The notes under the pieces were generated by a model. The model made no database searches and was not told the DNA's origin. It was given only the letters and a program-made list of their open reading frames with translations. Below, piece after piece: positions 46,901 to 58,584 of a DNA stretch of 64,000 nucleotides. The stretch's first letter is position 1, and each line of letters starts with the position of its first letter. The translations under genes and the position numbers were made by a program. Source of the stretch: Kwoniella bestiolae CBS 10118 (Eukaryota > Basidiomycota > Tremellomycetes > Tremellales > Cryptococcaceae); NCBI RefSeq assembly GCF_000512585.2, contig NC_089241.1:3924001-3988000 (forward strand). Direction: 5' to 3'.

Positions 46901-49900
46901 ATGGCTCCATCATACCCCTTCTCGCGCAACCAACCCTCGTCCTCATCACAGCAAAACGGAAATGCCACCCCAACTCAGCGGAACATCGACCGATCTTCCA
47001 GAGTAATTTCCGCTAGCGGTGTACAAAATTCCCCAGCACCACCAGCGGGAGGAGCATCTAATCTCAGTGTCGATTCTCCATCCACCCTGAGGTCCAGAGT
47101 AGCTTCACCGCATTATTCTAATACTATCACGCAGGCGAACGTCGAATCGTTCAGGAACGAAAATACCAGCTATCCTTCGCCCTCTGATAGTCTGAAGAGG
47201 GGGAAGAGCAAGAAGAAGGGAGGGTGGATGGAACTTTCTGGGACTGGGACACCATCGCCTATCAAGAAGATTGATGGGTTGCCTGTGCCGAGGTATGATA
47301 GCAGGGGGTATCCTGCTAAGGAGAGGGATTGGAATTATAGTAAAGATGGTGATTCACATGAAGGTGGAAAGGGGAAAGGGAAAGGGTTGGGGTTGAGAAC
47401 ATCTCAGTCCAACGATAGTCTCTCCTCTGGAGTCTCGTCGACAGGAGCAGGAGTGAATGAAGAAACGTCGAATTTCCTTAATACGGGACACAAAAACCAA
47501 ACATCATATTTCATGCCCAACTACTCCTCTTCCTCATCAGCCTCGGCAAGCGGTAGTGCCTCGTCGACAGGTCCATCTCCCGTATCTCTCTATCCACCAA
47601 ATTTGGATTATTCCCTCTCATCGCAGTCTTACTCGCCCTACGATCAACCTACGGGTATAGTCCCCAACCCCAACCCCCTCCCAAGTCTGTATGGAGACTC
47701 GAGAGTATCGTTAAATTCGATGCATAGCGGTGAGAGCACAACGGGGTTTAGGAAGCATGATCATTTGGATTTGGGCTATGCAGAGAACGGGGATAGGGGT
47801 TATGGGTATAGCAATTTTAGTATCTCTAGTAAAGGTGGGAAGAAGCATCTGGCGGATATGGTGAGTTGACATCCTGAGGTCGCTCCTTCACCCTCAATAC
47901 CCACCGGTACATATACCGCCTCCATGCTATCGCAACAAAGATCACTGATTGGCAATAATGGTTTTGCCTTTGCTTGCAGTTCTCCTTACCTGCAGATCCA
48001 ACGACATGGTCTAACTTGGGTCCAGAACCAGATGACGATTTCCATGATCCCGATTACAGACCAGCAAAGAAGGTGAGTCACATCTTCATCCTGCTTTCCT
48101 ATGTGTCAATCCTACTCCCTCAGACGGCCGTACTAACAGTGTTAACTTTGGCAGAGCCGATTCCACTCTGAAATATTCACTTGGAGAGGAGCAGCGAACC
48201 TAGGTTGTCTGATGGCGATGTTATTGGTTCTGGTCATCCTTTTGTGAGTCGATTCAGCGGTCGAAGTCATATGGGAATCAGTATACTGATGTTTTACGGA
48301 ATGGATGTAGCGCCGGATATCCCATATTAGATAATTATCTGAACAAACCCATCCGTTCACATGGAGCATACAACTTAGGAGGTATCAAGTGAGTGTGCCA
48401 GATCAGGTCAGATCGGCTGTCAATTTGAGACTTGTCGCTGATATGATTTCTTTTGAACCTTTTAGCGCTACAGGCCAGATACCCGATATAGGGGCATTCC
48501 AACTTATAGACAAAGATACACCTTCCTCGGCTTATACTTGGAAAAGTCTGGAAACGGGGGAAGAATGGGAATTGATCTTTTCGGATGAGTTCAATAGGGA
48601 AGGAAGGAAGTTTTATGGTGGTGAGTGATACCATACCCTTGAACGAGCCACATGTTCGGACGTCTACCATCGTATCTCGGATCTAGTCATCTTGTTGCGG
48701 AATACGAGACACCTCAGTGAGCTGATGATCGATATCGATGTGCACCATACAGGCGATGACCCATATTGGCAAGCTGTCGATCTGCATTATTGGCAGACCA
48801 ATAATTTGGAATGGTACGACCCCAGGATGGTAACTACCAAAAATGGTGCGCTGGAGATTACATTGGATAAGGTCACAACGAACGGTATGAACTATACTGG
48901 TGGTAGTGGGTACAGCTGTCGCTTTTTTCCATATCCATCAATCATCGGGAAGCTGACGGATAGACCGTTGATCGAATCCAGTGATATCAACCTGGAATCA
49001 ACTATGCTTCACCGGTGGATACGTCGAAGTATCTGTATCACTGCCTGGTACAAGTAATGTCTATGGATTATGGCCTGCCATATGGACCATGGGTAATCTA
49101 GGCAGAGCAGGGTACGGAGGATCGTTAGATGGGATGTGGCCTTACAGTTATGATTCGTGCGATGTTGGGACTTTACCTAATCAGACGTTGAATGGTGAGT
49201 GAGCCTGCGCCCATGAGCACTATCGATTCGATTTTACACTGTCAGGAAGTAGGATGGAAGAGAAGCCAGGCTGATCCGTTCTGGACTGTACGTAGGTAAA
49301 CCCGAATTGACTAAGACTGATGGCGATCCAAATTACGGTAACTCCCTATCATACCTTCCCGGTCAGAGATTATCGAGTTGTACATGTCCCGACGACACTA
49401 GTCACCCTGGACCGAAGTTGAGTAATGGTACTTTCAAGGGGAGAGCTGCGCCTGAGATCGATCTGTTTGAAGCTACCGTAGGTATATTCCCCATATGTCA
49501 CTCCCCTTTATGACACCGAAGATATTTCGCTAATCTCCTGTCACCTAATTGGATATCGTAGGTCAATGCTCAGCTGCTGGAAGGAGAGGTATCGCAATCC
49601 GGTCAATGGGCACCTTATAACCCTCATTATTATGTACGTCGACATCCACCTTTGTTTCTCCTCTCCTTTTCCTGGCTCCCCCGGCTGGGGACTATATTGG
49701 GTAGTAAATTGAATTGACGACAATCCGTTTGAACCGCAGTTCCTCAACACCTCTACGAAGTATTACGAGATTTACGATGACACTGTAACGAAGATCAACG
49801 AATATATGGGCAGTGTGTATCAACAGGCTACTTCGGGTTTATCAGTGACCGATCAAGTGAGTTGGTCGATTTGATAGGTCGGTGAAGTCCATGCTGACAC

Positions 49901-50949
49901 TTTGTCTCCGATGCAGAATTGCTAGTACGTTTTATGACTTTTCGACCTGCAAGTGGGCTATCCCAAGCTAATGGGTAACTGACAATGTCATCGACATTTT
50001 TAGCACGCAGAACACGGGGTGTTTCTCCACTTACGGATTCGAATACTCACCTGGAGCGTGAGTGTAGCTTGTCGAGAAATCAAAAAATCAAGTCATATAG
50101 CTGACCTAACACATATAACGTTGTAGAGACGGGTACATCACCTGGGTCAACGATGCCAAGAAAGCATGGACTGTACGAGGTGCAGGTGAGTCTCCCGTAC
50201 TCATAGTACCGAGATCTCTCCTCTTTCTCGTATGATATCCTGACAATTCACTGTGCTCGTCTAGCTATGGGACCCAACGCCGACGCTGGGGTGGGTCAAC
50301 GATTGGTATCGGAAGAACCTATGTACCTAATCATCAACCTGGGTATCTCCGAGAACTTTGGTGCTGTAGAGTAAGTTGCATCACTTTATGTGTGTGTGGG
50401 TTCGTTCGAGGTAGCTTACGCATGTTGCTGGGTGTATCAGCTACGAGGGCCTGGAGAAACTTTGGCCAGTCAAGTAAGTTAATCAGCTTTGCGATGCGCT
50501 AAGCACTTTCAGCTGACGTTCTGTTGTGAACAGGATGCAAGTCGATTATATCAGAGTCTATCGTGAGTACAACTCACCCAGCTCGAAGCGCAATGATACC
50601 TCGAGGGCGAGAGGGATTTATGCTGACGTCCTTTCTTTGACTTGTGCAGAGGATCCGAATCAACGAAATATAGGTTGCGATCCGGCTGATATGCCTACTG
50701 CCAAATACATTTCGATGTGAGTTGGTCTTGGTCAACAGCGGATGTCATCGTTCGTCACTGACGTTGATCGGTGTTGGTCTTGGCAGGTTCCCCGAGATCT
50801 ACAATGACCCGAATATCGTGAGTCTTCTTTCGGATACAATGCTTCAAACAAGATGAATGATGATAGCTGACCCTGTCGAATTGTAGACTGTAATGGACCA
50901 GATACCGAATTTTACGAAACCGAAGAATCGACTAGTAGATACTTGTTAG
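46901..50949 (+). CDS. KRE6: beta-1,6-glucan synthesis protein Kre6/Skn1 (GH16-type, type II membrane)
   Basis: Large gene with well over ten introns. A ~320-residue Ser/Pro/Gly-rich cytosolic N-terminus is followed by a membrane segment, GAANLGCLMAMLLVLVILF, and then the lumenal SKN1/KRE6 domain: NATGQIPDIGAFQLIDKDTP, WELIFSDEFNREGRKFY, DDPYWQAVDLHYWQTNNLEW, YDPRMVTTKNGALEITLDK, CFTGGYVEVSVSLPG and YGLWPAIWTMGNLGRAGYGG. The GH16-like acid residues are in GRAAPEIDLFEA. The C-terminus carries LWPVKMQVDYIRVYQDP and ends at a Cys. Family members are ER/Golgi proteins needed for cell-wall beta-1,6-glucan. Joins around 48,900-48,990 are uncertain. Kre6 versus Skn1 cannot be separated by eye. Confidence 0.93.
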
Positions 50950-51141
50950 AGCCATCGTCGTGAAATCACAAGCATAGAATTCATTACCTCCGTCAACTTT
51001 GTATATTTTAGGCATTCAATCGTGTGTCACTATCCGTCATCTCATCGTCATATAGATTTATCTTCAAACTCATCTAGTCAAACATACCCATCTCCAATGT
51101 TGTCATCAAATGCATTACTTAAACATTCGAAACTGATTCGA

Positions 51142-52872
51142 TCAGTACGGTCCAAATCTATTTCCCTTTCTCTTCTCTTTCCTCTTATCCTTCCCCTTAT
51201 CCGCTCCAGCGCCGGCACCAAGTATAGGCCCATACCTTGGACCCTCTTCCTCTCCATCATCTAGTCCCATACTATCATCACTTCTATCACTCTCCTCAGT
51301 TTCAATCTCACTTTCCTCGTCTTCGTCCTCATCATCATCCATATCTTGATCCTCGTCCCCTGATATATCTAGTTCATCATCGCCTACAACCAATTTGTCA
51401 GGCATTGAAGCCAGGCTCCATCCCGAAATCACACCATCCTCTGAACCTGTGTAGAGCGCTTCGTTCGATAGGTCGTGATACATTGCTCGAACCACATCTT
51501 TGTGGCCTCGTGTGGTCGATGGGCCAGAGAGGAGATAGGCTGAGGGGGAGTAGGAGGTTGAGGTGGTGTGATGTTGGAGGATTATGTCACCTCTGCGAAA
51601 GCATTTCAAACGTCAGCAAAATTGCGAGATCGTGTCTCGTGACAGCCTAGGATTTCTGCAGTCGTGATTGGATCTGGAGCAGAGAAAAGGACGGTCACGC
51701 ACTCGTTCGTACCGACTGCGGTGATTGCTCCGCCATTCTTACCCACACCCAAAGATGGCAGAACGTCGATCAGATAGTCTGATTTAAGCTGGACCTTTGA
51801 TTCCATCTCTTCTGATGCTGTTTGGGTGATTGTCGGACCTTGTTTGGGGGGTTTGAAAGATTTGAATTTGAAGGATGAGGAGGGGTATTCGAGGTGGGTT
51901 TGGAGCTATCAATCGATCAGCCATGATTCACACATGAAGAAACAAACAATTTATAGCGGAATGGGATAAGGTACATGCGTGGCTCACCTCTAACTCATCG
52001 CCTCCATCCCCGCCCATCCCCAATTCCCACGTAGCTATCCCATCCATATCTGACCTAGCCCAGAACTTCATCTTCCCCTTGTGCAAATACCAATTCGAAT
52101 CGGCTATACTCTGATTCCAATTCTCCGTGCAGATCACTGCCTCATCCTCGTCCGACTCTTTCAAATCGCTCAGCGCTATCAGCCCGTCTGTAGAGGAGGA
52201 AAGGAGTAATTTCTGAGGTAGGGGGTTGGAAGAGGAGGAAGATTGGAATGATGGGGTGGGGGGTAAGATTGAGAGATTTGTGATGTCGTCGGAGTGGGTT
52301 GAGGAATGGAGGTAGATGGGTTGAGAGGGGGAACGATCGTCCCAGTACATTATGTGTGATTCGGCTGAGACGAGCTCTGTGCCGCCTATTATTAGGTGGT
52401 CTCGCGCTGATACGGTTAGGGCTGTGACTGGGATGGGCTTTCTGACGGCGGCTGTGGACGTGTACAGAGTTTGATCAGCTCACATATCTATAGTATGATA
52501 TATCCCTTCACGATTTATACAGGGAATCAAACAATATTTGATGATCGGAGTTGTTGTTGAAGTGCCCAACTCACCCCGTATAATCGTACCCGCCCTCCTA
52601 CTCCGCTCATCCCACCTTACAATACTCCCATCCTTCGCACTCGACCAGATAGCATCTTCGTCCACAGCTACAGATGTAACATTTCCTTGATGGCCTCTTG
52701 TTAGTCGTTCGACAGGTTGGAGAGTCTGGTTATCTACCAAAGTGAGATCAGGGCCTGGATGACGGAGGATCAGATGTGGGTTTGTAGGGGATGGAGTTAT
52801 AGAGAGAATGTAGGGTTTCGAAGGGAGCGGGGAGGAGAGGGTGGCGTATATTGATGATGGTGGGGATGGCAT
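51142..52872 (-). CDS. WD-repeat protein, WDR89-like
   Basis: Several exons; start ATG 52872-52870, stop 51144-51142. WD-type blades are visible: LTRGHQGNVTSVAVDEDAIW with SSAKDGSIVRWDERSRRAGT, a blade ending in SHIMYWDDRS, HSDDITNLSILPPTPS with LLLSSSTDGLIALSDLK, WARSDMDGIATWELG, and GHKDVVRAMYHDLSNEALYT with GSEDGVISGWSL. The C-terminus is a long Asp/Glu tract followed by a Lys/Arg-rich tail, suggesting nucleolar or nuclear location. The arrangement resembles WDR89 homologues, whose function is poorly known. It is divergent from the ZNHIT2-like gene with 241 bases between start codons. Confidence 0.75.
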
Positions 52873-53113
52873 CTTGCTCGATTGCCCTTCCAGGTATCTG
52901 CTGTATTCAGTATACATGAGAGGAGAGGAGTAAGATGAAAGATGGAAGATGAACAAAGTTGGAATATCAACATGAAATTCAGGAACAACCCTCGAATTCG
53001 ATGAAATCTGAAATTTCAAGATGAAATCACTCGAAGAGCTCCAGTCTATCTCATGCCATCTCTTCTTCTCTGACCTTACGCATATATACATATAACCAGT
53101 GATACCCACCGAA
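52873..53113. promoter_or_regulatory. short bidirectional promoter WDR89-like / ZNHIT2-like
   Basis: Only 241 bases separate the two divergent start codons, so both core promoters and 5' UTRs must lie here. No TATA box in a convincing position was recognised. Confidence 0.6.
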
Positions 53114-54846
53114 ATGTCAATAAAACAACCCAAACCACTCCAAATCCGTCTACCATTCTCAGTACCGAGACCCAACAAATCGACCAACACCGACAAAAAG
53201 ATATGCGGGATGTAGGTGAGCTCATTTGCGTTGACCGAGATCAAGACGAGCTTATCAATCTGGGTGTCTTGACTTAGATGTCGAAAGAACGAGAGCAAAT
53301 ACGTTTGTCCGAGATGTAATGTCTTGTATTGCTCCCTGGACTGCTTCAGAGATGAGGTGGGTGTCACCTTGAACCAATCAACCATACTTGATCATATGAT
53401 GTTGATTTTGTCGTCGTATTGGTGTAGTCCCACTCGCAATGCTCCGAACCATTCTATAAATCCACTGTCCTATCTTCCATAGCTTCTGATCCAAAGGCTG
53501 GATTGGAAGAGAAGAAAAGCATGGTAGAGATGCTACGCCGGTTCGAAGAGACGCAAGCTGAGGGTGGAGAGGGTTCTGAAGATTTCCTGAAGGAATTGGA
53601 AGAGCTGGAGAAAGAGGAAGAAGAGTATGATGAGTTGTTAGAGAAGTTGAATGGGGTTGATCTGGGTGAGTACAAGTCATATCAACAAGTCCATTGAATG
53701 AAGACTGTAGTAATTTTAATAGCTGATATGTCATCGTAGATTCAATCGACTCGAACCAACTCTTTCACCTCCTCCCTCAGCAGCATCGGGATGCGTTCTT
53801 ACAAGCTCTCAAGAATCCTGATTCGGAAGAAGCCAAATCGCTACTTGAGGAAGCTACGAAGGACCAAAATAGGAAGGTTCCGGAGGTATTACCTTGGTGG
53901 GAGGAGCAGCAGCTGGACAACGACGAGGAAGTGGATCTAGATGACCATGAGGATCAGGAGAAGAGAAAGGGATTGCAGACTGCTCCCTCACCTGCTCTAA
54001 TACCCGATCAAATCGTAGATGCTATCTCACCGCCTGAAGGTGTGGGGAACAAGCTGGTCTACAATGCTATTGCTCTATGGTGAGTTGAGAGTGTGACCAT
54101 ATCACTTCATAAAGGTATGCCAATATCGAAGCGCCACTCACAAACGGTCCTCCCGTCTGTGATATTGAATCCCTCCCTATGCTTCTTACGCATCTCATAC
54201 TGACATCTTCACTCAACGTAGTATCGCCTACCTACACACCTTACTTTCCTTCCGCCTCCCCTCCCTCTCTTCCTCCTACCTAGTCGAAGCAGATTTGACA
54301 TCCCAAGAGATCAAAGAATCCATCGGCAAATTAGTCCCCTTCCTGGTCGATCCAAAATCGACAGTGAGGTATGAGAACCCATCCTCCGCCTGGGGGAATG
54401 TATGGGATAAGATTGTAGACGATCTAGTGAGTTTTCATCCCATCCGATCGTCACCATCCATGGTCTCCTTATACTGCATTACATCCCACATACAATCACG
54501 CTGAGACTCAATTATTCTGTAGCCACCTGATCAAACCAACCTATCCACACTCCACCACCTGCTGTCCCTCCTCTCCGCGCTGATTCACCCCCCAATCGCA
54601 CAACCTTCCCTTCCTAAGCTATTTTACATTTTGAGCGATCTATACGGGTTGTACAGTATCCCAAAAGCAGGCGGAGCAGTCCCCAGGAAACTGGCATTCT
54701 ACTTCAAAGCGTTAAGATCACTCAGCAGATCAGAATGGTTATCCCTGGAAAAACAGCTGGAGCGCGAATTGGACAGAGTGAAAAGTGAAAATGACAATGA
54801 TAGTGCCCAAGAACCACAGGACAGAAGAGAATTGAAAGTGTTGTAG
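53114..54846 (+). CDS. HIT-type zinc finger protein, ZNHIT2-like
   Basis: The N-terminal finger is hidden in short exons: exon 1 53114-53211 (MSIKQPKPLQIRLPF...), exon 2 53278-53356, exon 3 from 53428. Spliced, it reads CGICRKNESKYVCPRC, then NVLYCSLDCFRDE and SHSQCSEPFYKS, a complete zf-HIT (C-x2-C, C-x2-C, C-x3-C, H-x3-C). A Glu-rich helix and RDAFLQALKNPDSEEAKSLL follow, then an LPWWEE motif and the helical C-terminal domain (NAIALC-IAYLHTLLSFRLPS, PKLFYILSDLYGLYSIPKAG). ZNHIT2 homologues act with R2TP/HSP90 in assembling U5 snRNP (Prp8) and other complexes. Stop TAG 54844-54846. Phase closes through the first three exons. Confidence 0.85.
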
Positions 54847-54944
54847 TGTGATACTATGCATGAGTTGTTGTATCTGTATGAAAATGCTTCATGATCCATC
54901 TACTACTGTACATCCACTGGCCATATCTGAATTGCACTATGGAG

Positions 54945-56888
54945 CTAAGTGCTCAACGCTGGCACACTTACCCCTCCGGTAGATAACCATTCCTTCGTCT
55001 TACCGCATTTGGGATTCGTACATCCCGGACAACGCAGCAGAAGCTGTTGTCCCGTTGGACCGATCTTACCAATCTCGAAATCTTTCAGATGGTTAGATAC
55101 GAGATCTGCAATGGCTCGGATGAATATTGGGGAATCGTTCAGGGATGATGCTCGAGTGAGGTGGACACCAAGCTAAATGGAAAAAAGATGAATCATGATC
55201 AGTTTGATGACCACCACGGCTGCAGAAGGAAGATGAGATTACTTACCTTCTCGGCTTCCTCTTGTACCTCGATATCCAACTCATACAAGGTCTCGATGTG
55301 ATCACTGGTGAATGCGATTGGTACGAGACAGATATCCTTTTTACCTATCTTTGCGAATCCTTCTATGGCCGATGCGGTCTGTGGGCCTTGCCATGCTTTG
55401 GGTCCCACCTTTGATTGCCAGGTGAGACGGTAGCTGCGACATGATACGGATAATCAGTATATAGTGTACGAGATTGGACGTAATGTGGCCCGCAGAGGAA
55501 AGTCGATAGACACTTACGGGTTAGAGAAGCCCAGCTTGGTCATTACTGCGTGGACTGTAGCTGCTACCTCTGCGGTGTATGGATCACCTCGGCTGACAGG
55601 AGATATGACGTTAGTCATCGGTTTTTGGAGACAACGAGAGAAGGAGTTGCTCACTTGACAATTTCTAGAGGTAACGAATGAGCTGAGAACATGATTACCA
55701 CATCTTTCCTCCTTTCTTCCGGGTATTGCTGTAAGGCAGTTTTGACGTTGTGTGCGAATGCCTGGAAGGGTTAAAAAGGGGAGGTCAGCCCTCATAACCT
55801 AATGATCGTGCATCCACTTCCCAACAGTTCCTCCAACTCCAAGTCTCTTCCTATCTTGTCTGTATTTGACAAGACAAATACAAGACCCCGACCGTTCGAT
55901 GTTTCAACCATATCCATATTTGCCAAACAATGAATATTGCCTCTGAAGAAAACTGCCCCACTCACCTCAACCAACCCCTCATTAGTAGGCCACCTATCCA
56001 GCACACTCCACTGCACCGACCCCTTGTCTCCATACCCGTCCTTCCTAGCTATCCTAAACAACTCATTCAAACTACTTCCAGTGGTCGAACAGCTATACTG
56101 GGGATACTGCGTAAATGCGATCGCCCTTTTCACTCCATCCTTCTGCATCTCCTCCAAACAATCTTCCGTCAGGGGTTTAGCATACCTGAAAGCCACGTAG
56201 GGTTTATGAGGGGCCGTCTCGGGGTTGAGCTCATCAAGAAGCTTACACATCTCCTCGCCTTGGAGTTTGGTCCATTTGAGGATGGGCGATCCGCCGCCGA
56301 TATCGGTATATTGTTTTTCGATCTGGGGGGTACGGCGCTTGGCGATTATGGGTGCGAGGACGGATTGGAAGGGGAGTGGAATGAGGTCGTGGTCGTGGAA
56401 TAGTCGAGAAAGGAAATCGTGCACTTCGGGAATCTGCGATGTGATGGAGAAGATCAGATTTGCTTTGAATTTGCAATAGATGGTGATTTGACGTGAAGGA
56501 GATGATAGAGATTGGAAATAGTAATCTGTGTGGTCGAGAAGAGGGGGGATAGATGGAGGGAAATCTCTCGATCTCAATTAGTGACTCACGGTAGAGGGTC
56601 CACCCATGTTCATCATCACAACAGCTACAACAATCAAGTCAGGTGGCAATCCGTATATATCTTGATGATAGCAGTATCAGATTCAGACTAACCGGTTGGT
56701 CTTAGGCAAAACAGAATCAGCTCATAGCCTAGATCGAAGAGGCGGAGGGAACCTCACGGTTTCTTGCTTGTAACGGGGGCATCTCTGACACTAGCTAATG
56801 TTCTTCTCATGCCGATCCTCGAGGAAGAAGAGGAAGCGATGAGACCCGACGGACGGGATAGAGCCGTCATCGGTCTTTGGAAGATCAT
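54945..56888 (-). CDS. HEM15: ferrochelatase
   Basis: Multi-exon minus-strand gene. A mitochondrial presequence rich in Arg and Ser (MIFQRPMTALSRPSGLIASS...) precedes AVVMMNMGGPST, the family start. PEVHDFLSRLFHDHDLIPLP, RTPQIEKQYTDIGGGSPILK, YVAFRYAKPLTEDCLEEM and AFTQYPQYSCSTTGSSLNEL follow. The catalytic His is in FSAHSLP, and the metal-site region is IAFTSDHIETLYELDIEVQE. C-terminal cysteines in LLLRCPGCTNPKCGKTKEW are as expected for fungal enzymes with a [2Fe-2S] cluster. It inserts ferrous iron into protoporphyrin IX at the inner mitochondrial membrane, the last step of haem synthesis. The stop was taken at 54947-54945 by reading through a possible last donor (GTAAGT), so the extreme C-terminus is uncertain. 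Confidence 0.95.
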
Positions 56889-57306
56889 TTTGTCGTCTAC
56901 GTGTGGACCGATGTAGGTTTAGGTTACTTCGAGACGAGAGGGGAGGGAAGATTAGCTATGAAGAAAAGACAAGGCAAGGTCTAAATGATGAACCTGTGTT
57001 ACATACGGTAATACTCGAATCAAGAAAAGTCTGAAAAGTCGAAAAAACACTTTCCAACGTCATCTCATGATCGTCGAATCATCCATCGGGCATTGGCTAT
57101 TCTCATTTTACTAATCATGCATTAGCGGGATCAAATCCCGGATTATGATCTAGCTGTAATCACCTTGTAATGGCACAAACACCATCATCATCGTTGTCAT
57201 GATGTTGAACATTGCTCGCAGTCAGTCCTCATAAACTCAAAGACCTCCTTGCCTTTTCTCTTTCTGCTTCCTGCTTTATGCTAACAACATTCTACGATCC
57301 ATCCCA
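56889..57306. other. divergent intergenic region HEM15 / SFT2
   Basis: Shared 5' region of both genes; no other feature supported. Confidence 0.5.
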
Positions 57307-58300
57307 ATGTCATCCTCAGCCCAACAATCATTCCGCTCCCAACTCTCAGGATTCAGATGGGCCAACTCAGTGCAGGATGATTCGCAGCGAGCTCAACAGG
57401 AGACGTCAAACCCTTTAGGAAGGGTTTGGAATAGTATGAGTGGGTATATACCGCTGAGGAACGAGGGGAGGAGTCAGGAGGAAGAGGCATACTTTGCTTT
57501 GTCGGTGGGTAGTCTTACATTCAATCTCTGATCCCATCATAGTTCTCATGCTGATGGTCATGGGTCTGGGTCGTCCGGTGATATAGCGGTGGGAGAGGTT
57601 AGTTGCTCCGCTCCTTCCTTGCGAAATGGTGAATGTCAGCTAACCGATATATATCTCACGAACAGATTTCTCGGCTTTCTGGCATGTTGCGCAGGTGGAA
57701 TAGCATGTTTCGGCGTAGCCTTCCTGTTCTTACCTATACGTGGGTATAACATAACGCACTCCTTAATCCGGAAGATACAGCAATGCGTACTAACCATTTG
57801 GATCTCTGACCATCTCATAGTCGCCATTAAACCACGTAAATTCGCATTGGCATTCACCCTAGGAAGTCTTCTCTTCATGTTGGGTTTCGCGATCCTCCAC
57901 GGACCATGGAATCGTGAGTCGCTTTCATCCATCCTGTACCGAACAATCCAGCCCGTATCCGATTTGTACAGCAATCCTACAAGAAGGGAAAGAAAGGAAA
58001 GGAAAGGAAAGGAAAGAATCGGTATCGCTAACATTGATCGCTCTCACACCCAAAACAGACCTCAAACACATCCTCTCGCCCGAACGTCTCCCCTTCTCCT
58101 TAGCATACTTCGGTTCCCTCGCCCTCACTCTCTTCTTCGCCATTGGCATTCGATCCACCCTCGGGACATTAATAGCAGCTATCATCCAGGTTGTTGCTCT
58201 ACTATCATATCTCGCAGCGTATTTCCCTGGAGGTATAACGACCTTGAGGTTTGGTGGGCAGATGGCTTTGAGAGGGGCGGGGAGTGTATTGCCTTTTTAG
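57307..58300 (+). CDS. SFT2: vesicle transport protein Sft2
   Basis: Five exons. The cytosolic N-terminus (MSSSAQQSFRSQLSGFRWAN...) is followed by RWERFLGFLACCAGGIACFG, a first membrane segment joined by a tiny exon (CGGTGGGAGAG, 11 bases), then KPRKFALAFTLGSLLFMLGF, GPWNHLKHILSPERLPFSLA, YFGSLALTLFFAIGIRSTLG and TLIAAIIQVVALLSYLAAYF. Four membrane segments and the GPWNHLKH-type loop are typical of the Got1/Sft2 family, which works in endosome-to-Golgi vesicle fusion. The C-terminus ends in GSVLPF as in homologues. The intron before LKHIL contains a GGAAA pentanucleotide repeat. Confidence 0.92.
57978..58016 (+). repeat. GGAAA-type microsatellite in SFT2 intron
   Basis: Purine-only run of AAAGG/GAAAG units inside the last intron of SFT2, between the GTGAGT donor and the ACAG acceptor. 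Probably length-polymorphic. Confidence 0.85.
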
Positions 58301-58584
58301 TGTTGGATGTTTGTACGGAGATGAAGAGAAGAGATGAATCAGATAAGCTAATATAACATGTATGCATCTTACTTGACTAGATTCATAACCTTTTAAAGAC
58401 CTTCCGACATGCGAGGATATCGTATCCACCATCTTCATAAAGAAACCATCTTCTATACCCTCTATTCAAGCACTCTATGACATATATAACCATTCCGTCG
58501 AACCGTCAAATCCAATGCGCAATGACCGACAACCCACGTCTGGATCCAATTATTTATCATTATCATTGTCCCGTCCACTCATAC

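Noticed and set aside
52480..53385. 301-codon minus-strand open frame extending the WDR89-like protein upstream
   Set aside because: Its 5' half is antisense to the zinc-finger exons of the ZNHIT2-like gene, and WD-repeat sequence begins only after the ATG at 52872.
57978..58016. Purine run as a possible regulatory G-quadruplex
   Set aside because: Only G pairs, no runs of three G; it is a simple GGAAA microsatellite inside an intron.
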